Assembly (NCBI GenBank): GCA_052387735.1
Contig: JBQTIW010000035.1
Coordinates: 42,308-106,307 of the forward strand
Direction of reading: 5' to 3'
DNA: 64,000 bases
Source: RBC101 sp052387735
GTDB lineage: Bacteria > Gemmatimonadota > Gemmatimonadetes > Gemmatimonadales > Gemmatimonadaceae
Shown here: piece by piece, positions 44,005 through 51,375 of the stretch
Position numbering within the stretch: the stretch's first letter is position 1
Layout of the letters: each line of letters starts with the position of its first letter
The notes under the pieces: generated by a model
Told to the model about the DNA's origin: nothing
What the model saw: the letters and a program-made list of their open reading frames with translations, nothing else
The model's database searches: none
Translations under genes and position numbers: made by a program

Positions 44005-45324
44005 TCACCGCACCTTCGCCCGCTCGATCAGCTGTGCTCTCGCGCTGCGATCGAACACGCGTCCGTTCGCAATGACGACATGAATGCGACGTACGTTGGC
44101 GATATCGGCGAGCGGGTTGGCGTCGAGCACCACCAGATCGGCGAGCTTGCCCGCGGCCACGGTGCCCAGGGAGTCAGTTGCACCCAAGTACCGCGCCGGT
44201 TCCCACGTGGCAGCGCGCAGTGCTTGTGCCGGCGTGAGGCCACCACGCACCAAAAGGCCGAGCTCCTCGTGAATGGCCTCGCCCGGCAGGGCCGGAGCGA
44301 CCGGCGTGTCGGAGCCGGTGAGAAGTGGCACGCCGGCGCGGGCGAGCGCACCTGCCATGGTGATGCGGCGCTCGTATACGGCGGCGCCGAGCTCTCGCTC
44401 GGCTGCAGTCGGGTTCTGTGGAACTCGCATCACGACCGCGAGCAGCGCCATCAGTGAGTCATTGTAGAACTGGCTGAGTCGATCACCCAGCGCGACTGGC
44501 GTGCGAAACTCGACGACCGAGCGCTGCACGATGAGCGTCGGGGTAATCCAGGTCCCGTTGTGCGCCAGGGCCTGGTAGATCGGGAACTGCGGGACCTGGG
44601 TACAGTTGCCCATCAGAAAGCGATGGAGCGGGTGCGCCGAGGCGAATCGCACCGAATCAGTCACAGAGCACTCGTTAGGAAATCCCGAGAGGTGCTCCTG
44701 ACTGCGCTGTCCCGAATCGGACGCCTGGAGTGGAGTCACGGGCGGGAAGACATGCCCGGCGAAAGCAATGCCCCGCTCGCGTGCGCGCCGTGCGACGGCG
44801 AAGTAGGCCGACGGCGTGAGCCCGTTGTGTACCTTGATGAAGTCCACGCCCAGACCGATCAGCGAGTCGACCGCGGCGGCTCCTTCCGCGGAGGTGCCGG
44901 CGAACACATGCGGCAGCGGCACGCGCGCTCCCACCACATACGGCCCCGAAATCACCATGCGCGGACCGACGCGCGACCCGACCGATATCTCGCGCTGCCA
45001 CGACCGCAGGACCGCGAGACGACCATCCATGTCGCGAGCCCCCGTGACGCCGTGAGCGACATACAGCGGCAACAACCCATCACCGCCCGGTACGTCGTTA
45101 TGCACGTGCATGTCCCACAGTCCGGGAATGACAAACTTGCCACGTCCGTCGATCACCGTGGCGTTCTGCGGAACACGTGCCTGATTCGCGGCTGCTACCA
45201 GTTCCACACGTACACCGCGGATTACGATGGTCTGTCCGGGATGGATGCGGCCGCTGGAGGGGTCGACGACCGTGGTGTTGGTGATGGCAACCAGCTGCAG
45301 GAGTAGGGCAGTGTGGGCGATCAT
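44005..45324 (-). CDS. Secreted amidohydrolase
   Basis: 439 residues with a short N-terminal hydrophobic lead. Metal ligands: LWDMHVHNDVP (HxH), DFIKVHNGL (carboxylated Lys), FAGHVFPP and QEHLSGFP (His), LLTGSDTP (Asp), and the closing GKLADLVVLDANPLADI. It is the stand-alone relative of the C-terminal domains of the fusions at 8632 and 37582, sharing the ending, and so forms a local set of three. It probably hydrolyses a cyclic amide or dipeptide-like bond. Confidence 0.9.
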   Translation of the reverse strand: MIAHTALLLQLVAITNTTVVDPSSGRIHPGQTIVIRGVRVELVAAANQARVPQNATVIDGRGKFVIPGLWDMHVHNDVPGGDGLLPLYVAHGVTGARDMDGRLAVLRSWQREISVGSRVGPRMVISGPYVVGARVPLPHVFAGTSAEGAAAVDSLIGLGVDFIKVHNGLTPSAYFAVARRARERGIAFAGHVFPPVTPLQASDSGQRSQEHLSGFPNECSVTDSVRFASAHPLHRFLMGNCTQVPQFPIYQALAHNGTWITPTLIVQRSVVEFRTPVALGDRLSQFYNDSLMALLAVVMRVPQNPTAAERELGAAVYERRITMAGALARAGVPLLTGSDTPVAPALPGEAIHEELGLLVRGGLTPAQALRAATWEPARYLGATDSLGTVAAGKLADLVVLDANPLADIANVRRIHVVIANGRVFDRSARAQLIERAKVR

Positions 45325-45447
45325 TGTTGTGAAGAGCCAGGCATCTGGCTGGTTGTGTCACGCCCCGTCCGAGAATGAAGAACGCGGACGTCACTCCCAA
45401 CGACGCCCGCGCTCTCCGTGTTTCGACAGGTGGCCGGGTGACCGGCG

Positions 45448-46608
45448 TTAGCGGCTGAACCGGACCTCGAACCGTCCGGAGTCGGTCTGCCCGTCGCCAT
45501 GCATGGACTCGACGGTCGACGCGTTCCGCGTCAACTCCACGCGTCCGCGGGCCCGGAGCTCGTTCACGTGCGTCAGCTCCACTCGCAACCGATCGCCCGA
45601 CCCCGACCAGCGGCCCCGAAGGCGGACCGTCTGCCTGCGCCCTTCGAGCTGGATCGTCGCATCCCGATTCTGGTCCAGCGTCACCCGCATCCGATCGAAT
45701 GACAGCGCGGGTCCGACATCCTGCCGGAGCCAGCCGCTACCCCGATCATCGGACTCGAAACCGAAATCACGTCCCGAGCCCCAGTCCCAACCATCGCTGT
45801 CGCGACCACGAGACCGCCCATCGAAGTCCAGCTGCCAACTCCCGTTGCCGCTGCTCCCAGAGCCGTTGATCCGCTCCACTATGTCACGATCCCGCATCGT
45901 CACGACAATCTCACCCGATCCGCCGTACCCGAACACGTCGGTGACACGCGCGATGACACGATTGTGACGGATGTTGGTGATCTCGGCGCGTAGCGTTCCT
46001 CGCGTGGGACGTTCGAACTCGAGGCGCATGTCGCGGTTGGTACCGAGGTGAGCACGAACCGTGGTGAGACGTCCGTCGCGGATCCCGGACAGGCGAAGGA
46101 GTCCGTTCCCCTCTGTGACGGCGTCGATGTCGCGATACAATCGGTTGCCGCGTCCCAGCTCGAAGTCGCCCCGACGATCGTCACGCGAGCCTTCCCACTC
46201 GTCGTTGCGCGCATCAGAGATCTCCGCACGGAACCTGCCATCGGCGGTGTGCCCCTCCAGGATGAGCCGCTCCGGAGTGCCGGCATTCGATCCATAGGAA
46301 AGGCTGCCGCTCCCACTCGCCCGCTGGCCAAAGGCATTGGCGATGTCGATGTGCTCGACGTAGCCGCGGCCGCGGCGATCCCAGTGACCCCTCACCAGAT
46401 AGCGCTCGTTTCGCACGAACAGCGTTACGGCGAAGTCACCGTTGTCGCGAAGAGTGAGGCGCGCCTCGCGCATCGCCAGGCGGCCAAACCGCTGGTTGCC
46501 GGCATCAAAGAAGCCGTCTCCACGAATCGTATAGTTGCGTTCTTTGGCCGCGGCTTCCGATCCGAACACCGCGACCGCTACGAGCATTACTGACAGATGA
46601 CGCACCAT
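45448..46608 (-). CDS. Secreted beta-rich protein of unknown function
   Basis: 386 residues with a signal peptide ending SEAAA. Two to three diverged repeats of about 120 residues are visible, each with a (L)xLxxNGDFxVxLxxxxxRxxVxGxW pattern (near 50, 170-220 and 300). It is rich in Arg, Asp and Gly, and a Gly/Ser/Asp linker separates the last repeat. I cannot name a family. It may be an extracellular or periplasmic beta-sandwich protein. Its neighbours give no hint. Confidence 0.65.
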   Translation of the reverse strand: MVRHLSVMLVAVAVFGSEAAAKERNYTIRGDGFFDAGNQRFGRLAMREARLTLRDNGDFAVTLFVRNERYLVRGHWDRRGRGYVEHIDIANAFGQRASGSGSLSYGSNAGTPERLILEGHTADGRFRAEISDARNDEWEGSRDDRRGDFELGRGNRLYRDIDAVTEGNGLLRLSGIRDGRLTTVRAHLGTNRDMRLEFERPTRGTLRAEITNIRHNRVIARVTDVFGYGGSGEIVVTMRDRDIVERINGSGSSGNGSWQLDFDGRSRGRDSDGWDWGSGRDFGFESDDRGSGWLRQDVGPALSFDRMRVTLDQNRDATIQLEGRRQTVRLRGRWSGSGDRLRVELTHVNELRARGRVELTRNASTVESMHGDGQTDSGRFEVRFSR

Positions 46609-47269
46609 GGGACCCTCCGTCCATGTTCCCGAGTTCCACCGTGTGAGCTGACGGGTGGCAGGGAGGGTAAAGGAAGGAAGCGTGCCAGCGATTCGCCGGG
46701 GGAGAGACTCCCGAAGTGTCCTCTGCCGGGGCCAGTGCCCTGCTCACCTGCGGGACAGCCGTGGTCTACGTCGAGCGTGGGAAGTGTGTGTCGATGTCCT
46801 GTTCGACGGAGATTGGTGTAACCCCAAATCGTCCTGCCGATCGGCGCCACTCGGCAACATCGTGGTCGCGGTCTAATAGCCCATCGATATCAGTCGTGAT
46901 GCGACCTCGTTGAGTGACGCACCAGCGCGGGCCCGAACCTAGCACCGGAATCGGCACGGGTCGCCGGGTACCGGTCACGCCGAGCGACCTTTCGATCAGT
47001 CGGACCACGTGCTCGAAGCCGACGTTCGACGATCCCCCCGATGGGATCCAGGAGGTCTCCTTCCGCCGGCTCCGCACCTAACGCGACGAGCGGTGCAGTC
47101 GTTCGCGGGAGCGGCTCAGGGCCCGGACCACGTGTCCCGGCACGAGCAGATGCCGGCAAATGACGCCGTCGAGCGACGCGGTCGCTCCGGCGATCGGCAC
47201 CCGTTCCGTGTGGAGGTGCGAAGACATCGCGGGGAGAGCTTCACGTGTCATGACACCCGGATCGGGTCC
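46609..47269. other. Gene-poor stretch with a possible remnant
   Basis: A minus-strand frame at 46766-47077 contains VTGTRRPVPIPVLGSG and GRITTDIDGLLDRDHDVAEWR, reminiscent of nucleotidyltransferase-type proteins (TTDID), but lacks a convincing start or complementary features. Another frame overlaps it from 46890, which hints at frameshifts. No transposase or repeat is seen. I annotate no gene here. Confidence 0.35.
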
Positions 47270-47608
47270 GTGAACGTGCCGCCGAACCTGCGTGGCGAGT
47301 CACTGGCGAATGCGTCGCTCCTGCGTTCTGTTTGGCGACCATGCGCGCAGGCCACGTACCTCGGCTCCTGCTGGATCGTCGGGGGACTGGCGTACCTGTT
47401 CGGAGTGTTCTTTGCTGTCATCGCGCCCATTCCACCCTTCGGCGTGACCGCCGACGTGATTCGGGCGCAGCCGTTCACCACAGGCGGACTGTTCCCTGAG
47501 CAGCCCCATCGGGCACTCGCCTTCGGCGCGATCTACTTCGGCGTGGTCGGCAGCTGGGAGGTGGCAGGTCGTCATTTCATCATCAATCGCCCTCAATTTC
47601 AACCATGA
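47270..47608 (+). CDS. Small membrane protein
   Basis: About 112 residues from a GTG at 47270 (47276 is an alternative). After a soluble lead, WIVGGLAYLFGVFFAVIAPIPPFG and LAFGAIYFGVVGSWEVAG (around residues 45-68 and 85-102) are two hydrophobic spans. Its stop overlaps the next start (ATGA), so it is coupled to the hydrolase lipoprotein gene. I do not recognise the family. Confidence 0.55.
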   Translation: MNVPPNLRGESLANASLLRSVWRPCAQATYLGSCWIVGGLAYLFGVFFAVIAPIPPFGVTADVIRAQPFTTGGLFPEQPHRALAFGAIYFGVVGSWEVAGRHFIINRPQFQP

Positions 47609-48696
47609 CTCGCTTCGCGTTGCGGCTCGTTGCCTTCGGCGCCATCGCGTCGGCGATCGCCTCGTGCGAGCCCGCCCCGTCCACCGCCAGGTCCACCATG
47701 CTGGCTATTGATTCCCTCTTTGCTGCATTCGACAAGCCCGGAATGCCGGGCGCGAGCGTGCTCGTGGCGCACGATGATTCCGTGATCGTTCGCGCGTCAT
47801 ATGGGCTGGCCGACGTCGATTCGTCGAGGCGTGTCACACCGGAAACGAACTTTCGCCTGGCATCGGTTTCCAAGCAGTTCACGGCGACGGCGGTGATGCT
47901 GCTGGCCGCGGAGGGAAGGTTGGCGACCTCAGACGCCGCGTCGAAGTACCTCGAGGTACTCCCAGCCTTTGCGAAGGAGGTGAGCATTCGGCATCTCCTC
48001 ACGCACACGTCGGGTCTATGGGACTACGAAGACTTCGTTCCCGACACACAGACCCGGCAGGTGAAGGATCTCGACGCGCTCACCCTCGTGGCGACGCACT
48101 CCGACAGCCTGTATTTCAGCCCCGGGTCGCAGTGGCGCTACTCGAACACCGGGTACGCCCTGCTGGCGCTCATCGTGGAGCGCGTGTCGGGTATGCGTTA
48201 TGCCGACTTTCTCGCGACGCGAATCTTCGCGCCCGTGGGGATGACGAGCACCGTCGCGCACGAACAGGGCCGCACCATCGTCGCCAATCGAGCGTACGGG
48301 CATCGGGTCATCGGAGACTCGGTGCGGCGCACGGATCAGAGCAACACCAGCGCGGTGCTCGGAGACGGTGGCATCTACTCGTCCATTGCCGACTTGTCAC
48401 GGTGGGACGCGGCACTCCAGCGCGGAGCGCTATTGCCCGATACGCTGTGGAAGGAGATGACCACGCCGTTCGTGCTCAACGACGGACGGGCCACGGAGTA
48501 CGGCTATGGTTGGTTCATCGAGACGTTTGCCGGTACTCGGCGCCTGCGTCATCATGGCGAAACGCGCGGATTCACGAACATCATCTATCGATTTCCCGAG
48601 CGCCGCCTGACGATCGTGGTGCTGACAAATCGTAGCGATTCCGCACCGTGGGACCTCGCCGATCGGATCGCCGACCAGTTGCTGGGCTCCACATAA
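47605..48696 (+). CDS. Beta-lactamase-fold serine hydrolase lipoprotein
   Basis: 363 residues. The lipobox AIASC near residue 21 predicts a membrane anchor. Catalytic motifs: LASVSK with Ser87 and Lys90 (SxxK), YSNTGY (YxN), and HHGET (HxG). This is the class-C beta-lactamase/D-aminopeptidase family (serine hydrolase, beta-lactamase-like), acting on D-peptides or esters in the envelope. Whether it hydrolyses antibiotics cannot be judged. Coupled to the small membrane protein upstream and followed by a strong terminator. Confidence 0.92.
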   Translation: MTRFALRLVAFGAIASAIASCEPAPSTARSTMLAIDSLFAAFDKPGMPGASVLVAHDDSVIVRASYGLADVDSSRRVTPETNFRLASVSKQFTATAVMLLAAEGRLATSDAASKYLEVLPAFAKEVSIRHLLTHTSGLWDYEDFVPDTQTRQVKDLDALTLVATHSDSLYFSPGSQWRYSNTGYALLALIVERVSGMRYADFLATRIFAPVGMTSTVAHEQGRTIVANRAYGHRVIGDSVRRTDQSNTSAVLGDGGIYSSIADLSRWDAALQRGALLPDTLWKEMTTPFVLNDGRATEYGYGWFIETFAGTRRLRHHGETRGFTNIIYRFPERRLTIVVLTNRSDSAPWDLADRIADQLLGST

Positions 48697-48829
48697 CGCG
48701 GAAAAGTTGGCGCTGCGCCCCCGAGCCGCCGGGGATGAATTCGTCGGTAATCGCAACTTTCTACTTTCGCAAATCGTCGGAGCCTCTTACTTTTTGTGCC
48801 GGCGAATGATTCGTGTTCGCTTCTGCACC
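48697..48829 (+). ncRNA. Structured AT-richer 3' region or small RNA
   Basis: AAAGTTG (about 48707) and CAACTTT (about 48759) are exact complements; CCCC and GGGG pair between them, TCGTCGG occurs twice, and GCGAA/TTCGC lies just before the terminator. No ORF. It may be a 3' UTR structure or a small RNA released from it. Evidence is compositional only. Confidence 0.3.
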
Positions 48830-48875
48830 GATGCGGCGCCAGGATCTCCGGGGATCCTGGTGCCGCATCGCTTTT
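48830..48875 (+). terminator. Intrinsic terminator, 17-bp stem
   Basis: GATGCGGCGCCAGGATC and GATCCTGGTGCCGCATC pair over 17 positions with one G-U, loop TCCGGG, followed by GCTTTT. It ends the hydrolase operon. The next gene lies on the opposite strand with its stop 60 bases away, and the stem may serve it as well. Confidence 0.75.
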
Positions 48876-48937
48876 GGGACTCGGGGATGGCGTGGGGACC
48901 CGACGGGCCCCGGCAAAGCGACCTAACGCCGAGATGC

Positions 48938-50134
48938 TCACGGCTCCACGGCGCGACGCGGGGGAAGGACGGCGGGCCCCTCGGCGACCGGCGCTCCTCC
49001 CGCGTATCGCGGCGCGCGGCTCATCAGCGTCTGGACGATGCGCACCGATGCAAGTCCGTCACCGTACGGCTGGTCGCCCTCGCTCATCCGCGCGAGTGCC
49101 TGCGCATCATCCAGCAGCCGCGTGGCGGCGTCGGTCACCAGCAGTGTCTCCGTGCCTACGAGCTTTCCGAAGCCCGACGCCACCACTTCGGGGCGATCCG
49201 TCTGCCGCCGCAGGATGAGGACGGGGCGACCGAGCGAGGCGCATTCCTCCTGCACTGTGCCGGCGTCGGTCATGGCAAACTCCGAGCGGCGCAGTAACTC
49301 CAACATGTCGCCGTATACGAGTGGCTCGACGAGCTCCACGCGCGGTATGCCATCAAGCTCATCCATCACCACCTCGCGCACGCGCGGGTTCAAATGCACG
49401 GGGAACACCACATGCAGGTCGCCGTGGATCGTCGCCAGCTCCGCAATCGCGCCGCAGACGTTGGCGAGTGGTTCTCCCAGGCTTTCGCGCCGGTGCATCG
49501 TCACTGTGATGACACGTCGCTTCCCCCAGGGCAGCAGGTTCAGTCGTGGCTCATCGAACACCGCCCTTCGTGGCGTGAGGCGAATGGCGTCGACAACGGT
49601 GTTGCCACACACGACGATGTGAGAGTCCGCCACCCCCTCGCGCAGCAGGTTGTCGCGTGCGTGGCTGGTGGTCGCGAAATGCAGATCGGCCACCACCGCC
49701 GCCATGCGTCGATTGAGCTCCTCGGGAAATGGGTTGCGCAGATTCGCTGTTCGCAGTCCCGCCTCCACGTGCGCCACAGGGATTCCCAGGTAGTGCGCGG
49801 CCAGTGAGGCGGCGAGCACGGTCGAGTTGTCGCCTTGCACCACGACGATGTCCGGACGCATCTCGCTGAAGCAACTCGTCATGGCGAGCAGCGCACGCGA
49901 GGTGAAATCGGCCAGCTGGCTCCGTGTGGTGAGGAGCCCAAGATCGACGTGCGGAATGATGCCGAAGGCTTCGAGCGCCTGGGAGAGCATCTCGCGGTGC
50001 TGCGCCGTAGTGACGACGATCGACTCCACGGTTCGCCGGTGGCGCTCGAGCTCGCGGATGACCGGAGCCAGCTTGATGGCCTCGGCACGCGTGCCAACCA
50101 TCAGACAAACGCGGTAGCGCCCACCCGTCGTCAT
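48938..50134 (-). CDS. wecB: UDP-GlcNAc 2-epimerase-like protein (WecB)
   Basis: About 398 residues from the ATG at 50134; the frame runs 80 codons further upstream but that part is low-complexity. GTRAEAIKLAPVI, VQGDNSTVLAASL, HVEAGLRT, FPEELNRRM, MHRRESLG and VHLNPRVREVV line up with WecB, with the acidic pair and His kept. Substitutions: Pro to Ala in GTRPEAIK, TDAGTVQEE where WecB has TDSGGIQEE, and RQTDRPE for RDTTERPE. It may epimerise a different UDP-sugar for a surface glycan. No other sugar genes are near. Confidence 0.85.
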   Translation of the reverse strand: MTTGGRYRVCLMVGTRAEAIKLAPVIRELERHRRTVESIVVTTAQHREMLSQALEAFGIIPHVDLGLLTTRSQLADFTSRALLAMTSCFSEMRPDIVVVQGDNSTVLAASLAAHYLGIPVAHVEAGLRTANLRNPFPEELNRRMAAVVADLHFATTSHARDNLLREGVADSHIVVCGNTVVDAIRLTPRRAVFDEPRLNLLPWGKRRVITVTMHRRESLGEPLANVCGAIAELATIHGDLHVVFPVHLNPRVREVVMDELDGIPRVELVEPLVYGDMLELLRRSEFAMTDAGTVQEECASLGRPVLILRRQTDRPEVVASGFGKLVGTETLLVTDAATRLLDDAQALARMSEGDQPYGDGLASVRIVQTLMSRAPRYAGGAPVAEGPAVLPPRRAVEP

Positions 50135-50289
50135 CGCGGCAAGGTGGTGTGGCGTGTGCTTGTCTCGGGAACGTTCCCGCTGCGGTGGCGCGGGCGGACG
50201 ATTTGTACTGTCAGTCAGATGGTGCTCCTTTCGGCCAGCAGGCCTCCGCGAGAAAGACGGAGATGCCGGGCGAGGAGCAACAGATAGAG

Positions 50290-50404
50290 GCAACGTGCAA
50301 ACGGGTGGACGGGTAATCGGGTGCTGGTGAGGCTTCCTGCGAGTTTTGGCAGTCCATAAGTTGCCCGCGCTCACCCATTTACCCGATTACCCGATTATCC
50401 GTTC
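50290..50404. repeat. Paired-word inverted repeat between wecB and cphB
   Basis: GGGTGGACGGGTAATCGGGTG on the left and ACCCGATTACCCGATTATCCG on the right share CGGGTAATCGGGT with its complement. Two tandem copies of the word on the right side (TTACCCGA TTACCCGA). Same class as at 43860, different word. cphB starts two bases after it. Confidence 0.5.
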
Positions 50405-50406
50405 GT

Positions 50407-51246
50407 ATGCCTGCTCGCGTCCCCCACGACGCAACACGCGGTTTCATCGTTCCGATCGGAGGGCGCATTGGCGACTCCGACATTCTCAAGCGCTTCATCG
50501 CACTCTGCGGAGGGCACAGGTCCCACGTCGCAATCGTCCCAACGGCCTCAACGGATCCAACCACCGGTGCGGAGTATGAGGCGCTGTTCCGCTCTCTCGG
50601 AGCAAAGAGCGCCAGAACGTTGGCCATCGACTCCCGGGCAGACTGCGAGGACACGACGATCCTGGCCACACTCGAGCGCGCTGATGGCGTGTTCTTGACT
50701 GGCGGGAATCAGCTCAAGCTCTCCACCACGTTAGGCGGCACGGCAGTGGCCAAGCTGCTCCGCCGCCGCAACGCCGCGGGCATGCACGTGGCAGGCACGT
50801 CTGCCGGCGCGGCGTTCCTGTCCGAGCACATGATCGCCTTCGGCGAAGAGGGTCCCACCCCCAGGGTGGGTATGGTGACGCTAGCGCCCGGGCTCGGCCT
50901 CACCAATCGCGTGATGATCGATCAGCACTTTCGCCAACGCGATCGGCTGGGACGCCTGCTCATGGCCCTGTCACTCAACCCATTCGCGGTAGGTGTCGGC
51001 CTGGATGAAGACACAGCCGCGTTCATCGGTCCGGATGACATCATCGACATCCATGGATCGGGGGGCATCACCTGTGTCGACCCATCCGGCGTCGAGTTCT
51101 CCGCTGCGGACCACACGGACCGCGGACAGCCGGTCTCGCTGATCGGAGTGAAGCTGCACGTCCTCACACACGGGGCGTCGTACAATCTCCACTCACGCGA
51201 AGCGATGGCGCCGCGGCGGGAGACGAGTGGACGACTGGACGAGTAG
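50407..51246 (+). CDS. cphB: Cyanophycinase CphB
   Basis: 279 residues. FIVPIGGRI, HVAIVPTASTDPT, DGVFLTGGNQLKL, and the nucleophile elbow GTSAGAAF with Ser132 place it in peptidase family S51; SAADHTDRGQPVSLIG closes the fold. It hydrolyses cyanophycin to beta-Asp-Arg dipeptides. Next to cphA, this forms a complete store-and-mobilise pair. No signal peptide, so cytoplasmic. Strong identification. Confidence 0.93.
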   Translation: MPARVPHDATRGFIVPIGGRIGDSDILKRFIALCGGHRSHVAIVPTASTDPTTGAEYEALFRSLGAKSARTLAIDSRADCEDTTILATLERADGVFLTGGNQLKLSTTLGGTAVAKLLRRRNAAGMHVAGTSAGAAFLSEHMIAFGEEGPTPRVGMVTLAPGLGLTNRVMIDQHFRQRDRLGRLLMALSLNPFAVGVGLDEDTAAFIGPDDIIDIHGSGGITCVDPSGVEFSAADHTDRGQPVSLIGVKLHVLTHGASYNLHSREAMAPRRETSGRLDE

Positions 51247-51365
51247 ACGAGTGGACACGCGGGATGGTTCGAAGACACGTCCCGTCGATCCTCGCCCTCT
51301 TCTGTCCGGATGCGTAGAATCGGCGATGGCGGAAGAACGTGGCCGTCCACTCGTCCCGTGTCCCG
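51228..51365. repeat. Paired-word repeat between cphB and cphA
   Basis: GACGAGTGG-type words repeat on the left (GACGAGTGGACGACTGGACG, 20 bases) and the right holds GTCCACTCGTCCCGTGTCCC. GACGAGTGGAC matches its complement exactly. The left half overlaps the 3' end of cphB, encoding its final residues. Confidence 0.5.
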
Positions 51366-51375
51366 CGCGCCCGCA

